Shown piece after piece: positions 25,103 to 34,809 of a stretch of DNA of 57,776 nucleotides. The notes below the pieces were generated by a model. It worked only from the letters and a program-made list of their open reading frames with translations. It ran no database searches and was not told the origin of the DNA. The translations under genes and the position numbers were made by a program. The DNA comes from Mangrovactinospora gilvigrisea (lineage in GTDB: Bacteria > Actinomycetota > Actinomycetes > Streptomycetales > Streptomycetaceae): positions 1 to 57,776 of the forward strand of contig NZ_MLCF01000064.1 in NCBI RefSeq assembly GCF_001879105.1. The letters run 5' to 3'. How positions within the stretch are numbered: the first letter of the stretch is position 1; every line of letters starts with the position of its first letter.

Positions 25103-25145
25103 AGGGGCGGTGCGGCCGGTCGTGAAACCGGCGCGCACCGCCCCT
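25103..25145. terminator. Cruciform terminator between the HAD gene and groEL2
   Basis: AGGGGCGGTGCG (25103-25114) pairs with CGCACCGCCCCT (25134-25145). An inner GCCGGT/ACCGGC stem closes a CGTGAA loop, with one bulged G. It is placed between convergent genes and should serve both. Confidence 0.75.
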
Positions 25146-25177
25146 GGTGACGCGTGGAGCTCAAGATCCGGGACGGA

Positions 25178-26836
<1,659 letters not shown>

Positions 26837-26925
26837 CTACCCGGGACCGCGCCGGCGCCCGCGACGGACGGCACCCGGGGACGGCTTCCTGGCCGCCGCC
26901 CCCGTGGGCCTCACCGCTCGGTCCA

Positions 26926-26952
26926 CTGTCACTCTCAACCTCAGAGTGCTAA
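26926..26952 (-). promoter_or_regulatory. CIRCE element (second copy, nearer groEL2)
   Basis: Read on the minus strand, TTAGCACTC is followed by 9 bases and then GAGTGACAG. The left arm is perfect and the right arm keeps GAGTG. It lies 120 bp upstream of the groEL2 start codon, downstream of the predicted promoter. HrcA is the expected repressor. Confidence 0.75.
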
Positions 26953-26961
26953 CGCCCATGA

Positions 26962-26988
26962 TTAGCACTCGCGGGGGTCGAGTGCAAG
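26962..26988 (-). promoter_or_regulatory. CIRCE element (first copy) overlapping the groEL2 promoter
   Basis: On the minus strand CTTGCACTC, 9 bases, GAGTGCTAA. The right arm is perfect and the left differs at two positions. TTGCAC within the left arm and TAATCA 17 bp later would serve as -35 and -10, so HrcA binding would block the promoter directly. Confidence 0.85.
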
Positions 26989-27005
26989 AACGAACCGAAA
27001 CGAAG

Positions 27006-27033
27006 GGGCCCGCCCGGCAAGCCGGGCGGGCCC
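27006..27033 (-). terminator. Perfect-stem terminator after the cold-shock gene
   Basis: GGGCCCGCCCGGC (27006-27018) and GCCGGGCGGGCCC (27021-27033) are fully complementary around AA. It sits downstream of the csp stop at 27070 and upstream of the groEL2 promoter, insulating one from the other. Confidence 0.85.
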
Positions 27034-27069
27034 TGAAGTCGTGGTCGCGAAGGCGCGGCCAGCGGGAGG

Positions 27070-27273
27070 TCAGCCGGTGACGCGGACCATGTCGGCCTGC
27101 GGACCCTTCTGGCCCTGAGAGATCTCGAACTCGACCCGCTGCCCCTCCTCAAGGGTGCGGTAGCCGTCCATCTGGATCGCGCTGTAGTGGACGAAGACGT
27201 CCGCCCCACCGTCGACCGCGATGAAGCCGTAGCCCTTCTCCGCGTTGAACCACTTGACGGTGCCCTGAGCCAT
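27070..27273 (-). CDS. CspA-family cold-shock protein
   Basis: 67 residues, the standard length of a single cold-shock domain. Both RNP motifs are intact ([14 protein letters not shown] and DVFVHYSAI), and the protein ends QADMVRVTG. It acts as a single-stranded nucleic-acid chaperone. ATG 27273 has GGGGAG upstream; one in-frame ATG two codons earlier is less well spaced. The neighbour is groEL2, a pairing conserved in Streptomyces. A promoter-like pair at 27382-27409 predicts an untranslated leader of about 100 nt, as is common in cold-shock mRNAs. Confidence 0.96.
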   Translation of the reverse strand: MAQGTVKWFNAEKGYGFIAVDGGADVFVHYSAIQMDGYRTLEEGQRVEFEISQGQKGPQADMVRVTG

Positions 27274-27381
27274 TACCAACTCCCCTATTGCCGGCCCCTG
27301 TCACGGATTCCGCACTGCACGGAACCGGGTCTCGTCTCTCCGGTGCATGCGGCGCGTGCGGTGGAGCCTCGACCGACGCTG

Positions 27382-27409
27382 AATGTATCCGCACCAATGC
27401 CCAGCGCAA
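27382..27409 (-). promoter_or_regulatory. Probable csp promoter
   Basis: On the minus strand TTGCGC (27409-27404) and TACATT (27387-27382) are separated by 16 bp, fitting a housekeeping sigma-factor promoter. It would give a leader of about 100 nt before the csp ATG. Confidence 0.45.
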
Positions 27410-27663
27410 CAGGTCGCGGGGGACAGAAAAATCAACGATCAGGAAACGACGAAACGGGAGGAAAAGGGCCTGCGGCGCATAGCGGGCCGGACGAATGAGG
27501 ACGGGCCTCGCATCCCGCCCCCCGCACGCAGACGCACGCGCGTGCCGTGTTCGAGACAATTCGGGCCGGGGACTGCGCGGGCCCAGAGATTCCGCTTCCT
27601 CGCCGCCACCCTACCGCCCCTGTCATGACATTCGTGCATCGCCCTTGTTGTCCGGTAAAGCGA

Positions 27664-27702
27664 AGGGCCGGGCTCCGGAAAGGTATTCCGGAGCCCGGCC
27701 CT
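27664..27702 (-). terminator. 17-bp perfect hairpin terminator after cysO
   Basis: AGGGCCGGGCTCCGGAA (27664-27680) and TTCCGGAGCCCGGCCCT (27686-27702) form a perfect stem around AGGTA. It lies 20 nt beyond the cysO stop and ends the thrC-cysO transcript. Confidence 0.9.
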
Positions 27703-27721
27703 GGGCCGGCCCTATGGGGCG

Positions 27722-28000
27722 TCAGCAGCCGCCCGCCACCGCGGGAATGATCGAAACGCCCGCGCCGTCCGGCGTCGCCGTCTCCAGGCCCTCGGAGAAC
27801 CGGACGTCGTCGTCGTTCACATAAACGTTGACGAAGCGGCGCAGCTTGCCGTTGTCGTCCAGGATGCGGGCGCGAATGCCGGGGTGGCTGTTCTCCAGCG
27901 CGTCCAGCACCTCCGCGAGGGTGCCGCCGTCGGCGGGCACCTCGGACCGGCCGCCGGTGTAGGTGCGCAGGATGGTCGGGATGCGGACGTTGACGCTCAT
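27722..28000 (-). CDS. cysO: CysO-like ubiquitin-fold sulfur carrier protein
   Basis: 92 residues of the MoaD/ThiS/CysO fold. The sequence from VRIPTILRTYTGG through RFVNVYVNDDDVRFSEGLE to PAVAGG follows the mycobacterial CysO pattern closely. CysO carries sulfide as a C-terminal thiocarboxylate to CysM for cysteine synthesis. Here the protein ends GGC, one residue past the usual diglycine, so it would need trimming by a JAMM-type peptidase before activation. Its ATG overlaps the threonine synthase stop (ATGA), and the pair lies behind a SAM riboswitch, linking it to sulfur-amino-acid supply. No cysM, mec or moeZ gene is in the window. Confidence 0.85.
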   Translation of the reverse strand: MSVNVRIPTILRTYTGGRSEVPADGGTLAEVLDALENSHPGIRARILDDNGKLRRFVNVYVNDDDVRFSEGLETATPDGAGVSIIPAVAGGC

Positions 28001-29295
28001 GCGAGGCCAGCCTCTCGGAAGGAGTCCAGGGTCGGGTCGATGACGGCGGTGGCGCCGGTGGTGTCGGCGATCGCGTCGAGGGTCTTGAGGCCGTCGCCCG
28101 TGTTGAGGACGACGGTCTCCTCGGCGGGGTCGATCCGCCCGTCGGCGATCAGCTTGCGCGTCACGCCGAGCGTGGTGCCGCCCGCCGTCTCGGCGAAGAT
28201 GCCCTCGGTGCGGGCCAGCAGCCGCATCGCGTCGCGCACCTCGTCGTCCGTGGCGTCCTCCACCGCGCCGCCGGTGCGGCGGGCGATGTCCAGCACGTAC
28301 GGGGCGTCCGCCGGGTTGCCGATGGCCAGCGACTTCACGATGGTGTCCGGCCGCACCGGGCGGATCACGTCGTGGCCGGCCTTGTAGGCGGTCGAGACCG
28401 GGGAGCAGCCCTTGGCCTGGGCGCCGAAGATCTTGTAGGGCTTCTCCTCGACGAGGCCCAGCTTGATCAGGTCCTGAAGGCCCTTGTCGATCTTGGTGAG
28501 TTGGGAGCCCGACGCGATCGGGATCACCAGGTTGTCCGGGAGCCGCCAGCCCAGCTGCTCGCAGATCTCGTAGGCGAGGGTCTTGGACCCCTCCGCGTAG
28601 TACGGGCGGAGGTTGACGTTGACGAAGCCCCAGTTCTCGCCGATCTCGTCGCCGATCAGCTCGGTGCAGAACCGGTTGACGTCGTCGTAGTTGCCCTTGA
28701 TGGCCACCAGGTGCCCGCCGTACGCCGCGGCCACCACCTGCTTGGCCTGCTCCAGGTCGGAGGGGATGAAGACGCAGGACTTCAGCCCCGCGCGGGCCGC
28801 CGCCGCGGCGACCGCCCCGGCGAGGTTGCCCGTCGAGGAGCAGGAGAGGGTGTCGAACCCGAACGCCCGGGCGGCCTCCAGGGCCTGCGAGACCGGGCGG
28901 TCCTTGAAGGAGTGGGTGGGATTCCCCGAGTCGTCCTTGACGTACAGGCCGCCGGTGACGCCCAGCTCGCGCGCCAGGTTCTCGGCGCGCACCAGCTTGG
29001 TCAGGCCCGGCTCCAGGTTCGGCCGGGAGGCGACGTCCGCGGGGACGGGCAGCAGCGGCGCGTAGCGCCAGATGTTCGCGGGGCCGGCCTCGATCTGCTC
29101 CCGAGTGATCTCCGGGAACTCGTAGGCGATCTCCAGCGGCCCGAAGCACTCCAGACACGCGAAGGACGGTCCGAGCGGCACGCGGGTGCCGCACTCGCGG
29201 CAGACCAGGGCGACGGCGTTGCCGAAGTCGGGAGCGGAGGCGGTGGTCGGGTCGGACGTCCCGGAGGACGTGCGGGGTGCGGCTGACACAGCCAA
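27997..29295 (-). CDS. thrC: Threonine synthase
   Basis: 432 residues, PLP-dependent fold-type II enzyme converting O-phosphohomoserine to threonine. A small N-terminal zinc-ribbon-like segment (CRECGTRVPLGPSFACLECFGPLE) precedes the core. The PLP lysine lies in SGNPTHSFKDRPV, with a phosphate-binding loop CSSTGNLAGAVAAAA. I chose TTG 29295 because AGGAGAAAGG lies just upstream and the product then begins (M)AVSAAP. The ATG codons at 29316 and 29355 lie in or at the edge of a SAM riboswitch and are unlikely starts. Repression by SAM makes sense, since phosphohomoserine stands at the branch to methionine. cysO follows with a 4-nt overlap. Confidence 0.93.
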   Translation of the reverse strand: MAVSAAPRTSSGTSDPTTASAPDFGNAVALVCRECGTRVPLGPSFACLECFGPLEIAYEFPEITREQIEAGPANIWRYAPLLPVPADVASRPNLEPGLTKLVRAENLARELGVTGGLYVKDDSGNPTHSFKDRPVSQALEAARAFGFDTLSCSSTGNLAGAVAAAAARAGLKSCVFIPSDLEQAKQVVAAAYGGHLVAIKGNYDDVNRFCTELIGDEIGENWGFVNVNLRPYYAEGSKTLAYEICEQLGWRLPDNLVIPIASGSQLTKIDKGLQDLIKLGLVEEKPYKIFGAQAKGCSPVSTAYKAGHDVIRPVRPDTIVKSLAIGNPADAPYVLDIARRTGGAVEDATDDEVRDAMRLLARTEGIFAETAGGTTLGVTRKLIADGRIDPAEETVVLNTGDGLKTLDAIADTTGATAVIDPTLDSFREAGLA

Positions 29296-29311
29296 AACGA
29301 GGCCCTTTCTC

Positions 29312-29449
29312 CTCATCTTCCCCGGGCGTATCTCGCCACAGGACGGACTTGGCACCTTCCCCGCCGGGGCCTCACACGCATGAGCGTGAGGATCGGCTGG
29401 AGGGTTGCCGGGGCTTCAACGGGCCGTTCCCTCTGCCCCTCTGGATGAG
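29312..29449 (-). promoter_or_regulatory. SAM-I (S-box) riboswitch controlling thrC
   Basis: On the minus strand the region starts CTCATCCAGAGGGGCAGAGG and contains the S-box core segments CCCGTTGAAGCCCCGGCAAC and GGAAGGTGCCAAGTCC. It closes with GATGAG, which pairs with the initial CTCATC to form P1. The 3' strand of P1 (29317-29312) abuts the AGGAG of thrC, so SAM binding should hide the ribosome-binding site. This implies translational rather than terminator control; no terminator hairpin is visible. Confidence 0.9.
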
Positions 29450-29631
29450 CGTTGACGGCCGCGCCGTCCGTTTCCGGGGACGCCTGCCGTGTTTGTTTCT
29501 CGCGACCGACTGTAGCCGACGGGGGGTGGGGGCGATCAACCGCGTCCCAGTCCGTGGAAAGGTCCGCCGGTCGGCGGGGGTCGCACCGGCAGGGGGTTTC
29601 AGCGGCGGGCCGGGTGGCTAGGTTTCGGCTC

Positions 29632-31092
29632 ATGAGTGGAGTGCGCGCATCGGTCCTGGCCGCCTCGAACCGCGGGCCGGTGTCGTTCCGGGTCGGGGAC
29701 GACGGCTCGCTGGAGGCGCGCCGCGGCGGCGGCGGCCTCGTCTCGGGGCTCTCCGCCGCCGGCGGCGGGCCGGACCGCAGATGGGTCTGCGCGGCCCTGT
29801 CCGACGCCGACCGGCACGCCGCCCGGGAGGCCCCGGACGGCCGCCTCGACCTCGCCGGCCTCGACGTCGGCGACCAGCCCGTGCGGATGCTGGACATCGA
29901 CCCCGGCACCTTCAGCCGCGCCTACAACGGCATCGCCAACTCCACCCTGTGGTTCGTCCACCACCTGATGTACGACGGCTCCACCCAGCCGGTCTTCGAC
30001 GCCCACTTCCGCCGGCAGTGGGCGTCCTACCTCGACTACAACCGGGCCTTCGCCGAGGCGCTCGCCGAGGAGGCCGCCGACGGCGCCACCGCGGTCGTCC
30101 AGGACTACCACCTGTCGCTGGCCCCCGCGATGCTCCGCGCGCTCCGGCCCGACCTGCGCATCGGCCACTTCTCGCACACCCCCTGGGCGCCCCCGGACTA
30201 CTACCGGATGCTGCCCGACGACGTCGCCGCCGCCGTGCTGGAGGGCATCCTCGGCGCCGACCGGGCCGGGTTCCTCACCGACCGCTGGGCGCGCGCCTTC
30301 GCCGACTGCTGCCGCGCGGTGCTGGGCGCGGACGTCTCGGAGGACGGCGGGAGCCTCGCCGTCACCCACCGGGGCCGCACCACCGAGCTCGGCGTCCACG
30401 GCCTGGGCACCGACGCGGAGTTCCTGCGCGAGCGGGCCTACCGCCCGGACGTGGACGCCCGCCGCGCCGCGCTGCTGGAGCGGATCGGGCCGGGCCGCAA
30501 GGTGATCGTCCGGGTGGACCGCACCGAGCTGTCGAAGAACATCGTCCGCGGCCTGCTCGCCTACCGGGAGCTGCTGCGCCGCCATGCCGAGTGGCGCGGC
30601 CGGGTGGTGCACGTCGCGTTCGCCTACCCCTCCCGCCACGACCTGCCGGAGTACCGCGAGTACACCGCGGCGGTGCAGCGGGTGGCGCGGGAAATCGAGG
30701 ACGAGTTCGGGACGGCCGACTGGTCGCCGCTGATCCTCCATGTCGAGGACGACTTCCCGCGGTCGCTGGCGGCCTACCGGATCGCGGACGTGGCGCTGGT
30801 CAACCCGATCCGGGACGGGATGAACCTGGTGGCCAAGGAGATCCCGGTGGCCTCCGAGAACGGCTGCGCGCTGGTGCTGAGCCGGGAGGCGGGCGCCTTC
30901 GCGGAGCTGGGCGGGGAAGCCGTCCCGGTCAATCCCTTCGATGTGGACATGACGGCCGAGGCGCTGCGGGAGGCGCTGGAGATGCCGGACGACGAGCGGG
31001 CCGAGCGGAGCAAGCGGCTCGCCGCGGCGGCGGTGGCCCTGCCGCCGCAGAAGTGGTTCCTGGACCAGTTGGAGGCGCTGCGGCATGAATGA
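29632..31092 (+). CDS. otsA: Trehalose-6-phosphate synthase family (GT20)
   Basis: 486 residues, GT20 glycosyltransferase that transfers glucose from a nucleotide sugar to glucose-6-phosphate. Family landmarks: SNRGPVSF near the N-terminus, [43 protein letters not shown] and [13 protein letters not shown]. Several differ from the E. coli type (for example FSHTPWAPP where FLHIPFP is usual), which marks the divergent actinobacterial OtsA subgroup. ATG 29632 gives the natural start [17 protein letters not shown]; the in-frame extension upstream overlaps other regulatory sequence. otsB follows with an 8-nt overlap, so the two steps of trehalose synthesis are co-translated. Confidence 0.9.
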   Translation: MSGVRASVLAASNRGPVSFRVGDDGSLEARRGGGGLVSGLSAAGGGPDRRWVCAALSDADRHAAREAPDGRLDLAGLDVGDQPVRMLDIDPGTFSRAYNGIANSTLWFVHHLMYDGSTQPVFDAHFRRQWASYLDYNRAFAEALAEEAADGATAVVQDYHLSLAPAMLRALRPDLRIGHFSHTPWAPPDYYRMLPDDVAAAVLEGILGADRAGFLTDRWARAFADCCRAVLGADVSEDGGSLAVTHRGRTTELGVHGLGTDAEFLRERAYRPDVDARRAALLERIGPGRKVIVRVDRTELSKNIVRGLLAYRELLRRHAEWRGRVVHVAFAYPSRHDLPEYREYTAAVQRVAREIEDEFGTADWSPLILHVEDDFPRSLAAYRIADVALVNPIRDGMNLVAKEIPVASENGCALVLSREAGAFAELGGEAVPVNPFDVDMTAEALREALEMPDDERAERSKRLAAAAVALPPQKWFLDQLEALRHE

Positions 31093-31933
31093 CGGCACGG
31101 AGGACGGCGTGAGCACGAACGACGGGGTGCGGAAGGCGGCCGAGCTGCTCGGCGCGGAGCCGTCGCGCGCGGTGGCGGCGGTGGACTTCGACGGGACGCT
31201 GGCGCCGATCGTGCCGCGCCCGGAGGACGCCCGCGGCGACGCGGCGGCGGTCGCCGCGCTGGGCCGGCTCGGCGAACGGATCGGCACGGTGGCGGTGGTG
31301 ACGGGCCGTCCGGCGGAACTGGCCGTGGAGTACGGCGGGTTCGCGGAGGTGCCCGGGCTGGAGCGGATGGTGGTGCTGGGCCACTACGGCGCGGAGCGGT
31401 GGGACGCGGCGGCGGGCCGCGTCGAGCCGGTCGGCGAGGCGGTGCCGGCCGGGCGACTGGCCGAGCTGCGGGCGGGGCTGGAGCGGCTGACGGCCGATCG
31501 GGAGCAGGCACCGGAGGGCGTCCGGCTGGAGGACAAGGGCCGGGCGCTGGCGGTGCACGTCCGGGAGACGGACGACCCGGTGCGGGCGCTGGCGCTGCTG
31601 GACGGGCCGGTGCGGGCGCTGGCGCGCGAGGTGGGGATGGTGGTGGAGCCGGGCCGGATGGTCCTGGAGGTGCGTCCGGCGGGTGTGGACAAGGGCGCGG
31701 CGCTGGCGTCGCTGTGCGGGGCCGCGGGGACGCCGGTGCTCTACGCGGGGGACGACCTCGGGGACGTGCCGGCGTTCCGGGAGGTGCGCAGGCGGGGCGG
31801 GTTCCTGGTGTACGTGGCGGCGGAGACCGGGGAGGCGCCGGTGAAGGCGCTGGCCGCGATGGCCGACGTGATCGTCGACGGGGTGCCCGGCCTCGCGGAG
31901 TTCCTGTCCGCGGTCGCCGACCAGCTCGCCTGA
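31085..31933 (+). CDS. otsB: Trehalose-6-phosphate phosphatase
   Basis: 282 residues, HAD-type phosphatase. Motif I is [14 protein letters not shown], motif II VVTGRP, the Lys region [15 protein letters not shown] and motif [14 protein letters not shown]. Both the DKG near residue 200 ([12 protein letters not shown]) and the GDDLGD match OtsB. It removes phosphate from trehalose-6-phosphate made by the upstream OtsA. The ATG lies within the last codons of otsA. The stop is followed by a short gap before the convergent DUF3263 gene. Confidence 0.93.
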   Translation: MNDGTEDGVSTNDGVRKAAELLGAEPSRAVAAVDFDGTLAPIVPRPEDARGDAAAVAALGRLGERIGTVAVVTGRPAELAVEYGGFAEVPGLERMVVLGHYGAERWDAAAGRVEPVGEAVPAGRLAELRAGLERLTADREQAPEGVRLEDKGRALAVHVRETDDPVRALALLDGPVRALAREVGMVVEPGRMVLEVRPAGVDKGAALASLCGAAGTPVLYAGDDLGDVPAFREVRRRGGFLVYVAAETGEAPVKALAAMADVIVDGVPGLAEFLSAVADQLA

Positions 31934-31953
31934 GCGCCCTGTCCGCCGCCCGG

Positions 31954-32181
31954 TCAGCCGTGCAGGTGCCGGCGGCGGGCCTCGCGGACCCGGCGGAGCC
32001 GGTTGACCAGGACCGGCGCGTGGGCCAGCGCCTCCTCGCGGTCGAGCAGGGCGTTGAGGACCTGGAAGTAGCGCGTCGGGGACATGCCCAGCTCCTCGCG
32101 TATCGCGCGCTCCTTGGCGCCGGGACCGCGGAACGTCCGCCCCTCCAGCGCGAGCACCGCCCGCTCCCGGTCCGTCAGCAT
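31954..32181 (-). CDS. DUF3263 protein, small sigma-like helix-turn-helix protein
   Basis: 75 residues starting [17 protein letters not shown], the standard opening of DUF3263, followed by [24 protein letters not shown]. The second part resembles a sigma-region-4-type helix-turn-helix. It is a likely small DNA-binding protein of unknown target. Its ATG follows the TAA of the solute-binding-protein gene with no spacer at all, so it should be translated by ribosomes finishing that gene. Confidence 0.9.
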   Translation of the reverse strand: MLTDRERAVLALEGRTFRGPGAKERAIREELGMSPTRYFQVLNALLDREEALAHAPVLVNRLRRVREARRRHLHG

Positions 32182-33600
32182 TTACGTGTCCGTCTCGGAC
32201 TGCTTCGCCGCGGCTATCGCCGCCCTGAGCCGCTCCACGACCGCCGCCGGCCCGTTGCCGCCGCCGACGGCCGCGGTGAGCGCCTTGCCGGTGCCGTTCT
32301 GCAGCACCGACTCCACGTCGGACCAGCCGGTGGCGCCCTCGGGGTAGGCGGTGACGGAGCCGCGCAGCGCGTCCAGCCACGGGGTGAGGTCGCCGCCGCG
32401 CTCGGCGGTGACGGTGTCGCGGCCCTGGCCGGTGGTGGGCAGCAGGCCCTCGCCGGCGTCGGTGAACGCGGCCTGCTGCTCGGGCGCGTAGAGGAAGTCG
32501 AGGAACTGCTTGACGGCGTCCTGGTTGCCGTTCTTCTTGAACGCCACCATCCAGTCGCTGGTGGTGAGGGCGGACGTCTGGGCGCCGGTGCGGCCGGGCA
32601 TCTGCGCGGTGGCGTACTGCAGGGCCGCCCCCTTGCCCGTGCTCGCCGCGGTGAGGCGCCGCACCAGCGAGGGGTCGGCGCTCATCATGCCGACCTTGCC
32701 GGCGAGGAAGCGGGACTCCAGGGCCTCCTCGTTGACGCCGGACGGGTTCTGGCTGCCCGTCAGCCCGCCGGTGACGAGGTTCTTCTGCACCCAGGCGAGC
32801 GCGCCGGACTCCCTGCTGCCGCCGAGGGCGAGCTGCCCGTCGCCGTCGGTGAGGGAGGCACCGCTGCCGAGCATCCACTGGGTGGCCTCGGCGAGGGCGC
32901 CGCTCTGCGCGCTGCCGGCCGTGGTGCCGGTGGCCAGCGCCATGCCGTAGGGGGTGTCGGTGCCGGACCGCTTGAGCTTCTCGGCGGCGTCCTTCAGCTC
33001 GCCCCAGGTGGCGGGGGCGCTCTCGATGCCGGCCTTGCGGAACAGGTCCTTGTTGTAGACCAGCAGGTGGGGGCGGGCGCCGAAGGGGATGCCGTACTGC
33101 ACGCCGCTGATCGAACCGGCCTGCCGCAGCGTGCTGTTGAGGTCGCCGCGGACGGTGCCGGAGAGCACGTCCTGCGCGCGGAGGAGCTGGCCGCTGGAGG
33201 CGAGCGAGGCGTAGGAGTCGGAGAGCAGCAGATCCGGCACCTGGTTGTTCTTCACCATGACCGACACCTGGGAGTCGATCTGGGACCAGGGGATGAGCTG
33301 GACGTCGACGCCGATGCCGGGGTGGTCGTGCTCGAACTGCCCGATGACGGTGGACCAGTAGTGCTTGGTGGAGGCCGCGCCGGTGCCGCCGTAGTCGGCC
33401 GCGATCAGGCGCAGGGTGACCGGGCCGCCGGTGCTGGCGGTGCTGGTGGGGGCCGCGTCGCTGCTGGTCGTGGAGGTGCCGCCGGAGGGGGCGGGGCTGC
33501 CGCAGCCGCCGAGTGCGAGGGCGCCGACGAGGGTTCCGGCCGCCACGGCGCCGCCCAGGGCGCGCCCCGGTCCTGCCCCGTGTGTGCCTCGCCGTCTCAT
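32182..33600 (-). CDS. Extracellular solute-binding lipoprotein (family 1, sugar-type), orphan
   Basis: 472 residues. A signal sequence ends in the lipobox LALGGC with the lipidated Cys at 33, followed by a Ser/Thr-rich linker. The mature part has the family 1 solute-binding fold (QFEHDHPGIGVDVQLIPWSQ, then GIPFGARPHLLVYNKDLFRKAG). This family feeds CUT1-type carbohydrate ABC importers. No permease or ATPase genes are adjacent, so it must use components encoded elsewhere, with a shared ATPase such as MsiK likely. Position beside amino-sugar catabolic genes suggests an oligosaccharide or amino-sugar ligand, which is inference. It is transcribed with the DUF3263 gene. Confidence 0.9.
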   Translation of the reverse strand: MRRRGTHGAGPGRALGGAVAAGTLVGALALGGCGSPAPSGGTSTTSSDAAPTSTASTGGPVTLRLIAADYGGTGAASTKHYWSTVIGQFEHDHPGIGVDVQLIPWSQIDSQVSVMVKNNQVPDLLLSDSYASLASSGQLLRAQDVLSGTVRGDLNSTLRQAGSISGVQYGIPFGARPHLLVYNKDLFRKAGIESAPATWGELKDAAEKLKRSGTDTPYGMALATGTTAGSAQSGALAEATQWMLGSGASLTDGDGQLALGGSRESGALAWVQKNLVTGGLTGSQNPSGVNEEALESRFLAGKVGMMSADPSLVRRLTAASTGKGAALQYATAQMPGRTGAQTSALTTSDWMVAFKKNGNQDAVKQFLDFLYAPEQQAAFTDAGEGLLPTTGQGRDTVTAERGGDLTPWLDALRGSVTAYPEGATGWSDVESVLQNGTGKALTAAVGGGNGPAAVVERLRAAIAAAKQSETDT

Positions 33601-33783
33601 CGTTCCCCTCAGCGTTCCCTTCCGTCCCCGCTGCCGTCGCTCCGCGGTCGGCCCTCCGCGGTCGGCTCGTTCCGCGGCAGGCTACCGGATCTGACGAGGG
33701 ATCGAGTCGGACCAGTCACCTATGTCGGACATATGACACGCGAGTTTCACAGGGTTCACAGCGTGCGGGCCGTGTGGCTCCTC

Positions 33784-34569
33784 TCACGCGGTGATGACGC
33801 GCACCCCGGCATCGGTGAACTCGGCCACCGCGGCCTCGTCCACGCCGGAGTCGGTGACCAGGACGTCGATGCGGTCCGGGCCGCAGATGCGGGCGAAGGC
33901 GCGGCGCCCCACCTTGCTGGAGTCGGCGACCACCACCACCTGGTCGGCGCGCTCGGCGAGCAGCCGGTTGGTGCTGGCCTCGCCCTCGTGGTGGGCGCTG
34001 GCGCCGGTGGCCGGCTCGATGCCGTCGACGCCGAGGACGGCGATGTCCAGCGTCAACTCCCCCAGCACGCCTGCCGCCAGGGGCCCGATGAGCTCGTAGG
34101 ACTGCGGCCGGGCCACCCCGCCGGTGACGACGATCTTCACATGGGGCCGCACCGCCAGCTCGTTGGCGATGTTGAGCGCATTGGTGACCACGGTGAAGGC
34201 GGAGCGCTTCTCGCCCTGCGGCGGGTCGGAGCGGACGGCGAGGGCGCGCGCCACCTCGGTGGTCGTGGTGCCGCCGTTGAGGCCCACCACCGAGCCGGGG
34301 GTGACCAGTTCGGCGGCGGCCTGGGCGATCAGCTGCTTCTGGGTGGCGTGCCGGGCGGTCTTGTAGCGCAGCGGAAGGTCGTAGGAGACGTTGTGGGCGA
34401 CCGCGCCGCCGCGGGTGCGGGTCAGCATCTGCTGCTTGGCGAGCTGGTCCAGGTCCCGGCGGATGGTGGCGGCCGACACATCGAGCCGCTCGGCGGTCTC
34501 CTCGACCTCCAGCCGCCCGTCCTCGGCGAGCAGCTCCAGCAGCGCGTTCCAACGCTCGTAACGGGACAC
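33784..34569 (-). CDS. DeoR/GlpR-family transcriptional regulator (AgaR-like)
   Basis: 261 residues. An N-terminal DeoR helix-turn-helix (RYERWNALLELLAEDGRLEVEE, DVSAATIRRDLDQLAKQ, RTRGGAVA) precedes a sugar-phosphate sensor domain with GLNGGTTTTEVARAL and a late DSSKVGRRAF. GTG 34569 was chosen (VSRYERWNALL) with GAGGGG 8 nt upstream; GTG 34578 is an alternative. It is divergent from the SIS gene, and repeated GTGCT/AGCAC motifs occupy the space between. By context it controls the downstream amino-sugar block, much as AgaR controls GalNAc genes in enterobacteria. Confidence 0.9.
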   Translation of the reverse strand: MSRYERWNALLELLAEDGRLEVEETAERLDVSAATIRRDLDQLAKQQMLTRTRGGAVAHNVSYDLPLRYKTARHATQKQLIAQAAAELVTPGSVVGLNGGTTTTEVARALAVRSDPPQGEKRSAFTVVTNALNIANELAVRPHVKIVVTGGVARPQSYELIGPLAAGVLGELTLDIAVLGVDGIEPATGASAHHEGEASTNRLLAERADQVVVVADSSKVGRRAFARICGPDRIDVLVTDSGVDEAAVAEFTDAGVRVITA

Positions 34570-34725
34570 CCGCGTCACCCCTCTGATCGGTCCGCCGGTT
34601 CGCACGTTCGCTTGTTCGCAGACTCTACGCAGAAACGCGCGACTTCCGGTTCCTCCGGCCGAAGCCTTGCACACCAGGCCAGCGACCGGGGCCCGGGGCC
34701 TCTAACGAGTGGCCCTCTTGCTGGT

Positions 34726-34757
34726 TTGTGCTCACAAGTGCTATCAATCAAGCACAA
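34726..34757. promoter_or_regulatory. Repeated GTGCT/AGCAC operator region for the DeoR regulator
   Basis: TTGTGCT (34726-34732) and AGCACAA (34751-34757) form an inverted repeat. A second GTGCT at 34738-34742 is exactly 10 bp from the first, on the same helix face, and forms a closer pair with AGCAC at 34751-34755. The region lies between the divergent DeoR and SIS genes and is AT-rich relative to its surroundings. Confidence 0.65.
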
Positions 34758-34809
34758 TCACACAGCTCTATTCTGACCCGTCCCCTGCCCGCGACGCCAG
34801 GAGAGAACG

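Larger units (their letters stand above)
27274..27721. other. Intergenic region with csp leader and promoter (448 bp)
   Basis: No gene is convincing here. The csp leader occupies about 27274-27375 on the minus strand. The remainder is less GC-rich than its surroundings, including an A-rich patch near 27420-27470. The perfect hairpin at 27664-27702 closes the region on the cysO side. Confidence 0.6.

Noticed and set aside
29316..29355. ATG codons proposed as thrC starts
   Set aside because: Both lie within or at the edge of the SAM riboswitch and have no ribosome-binding site, whereas TTG 29295 does.
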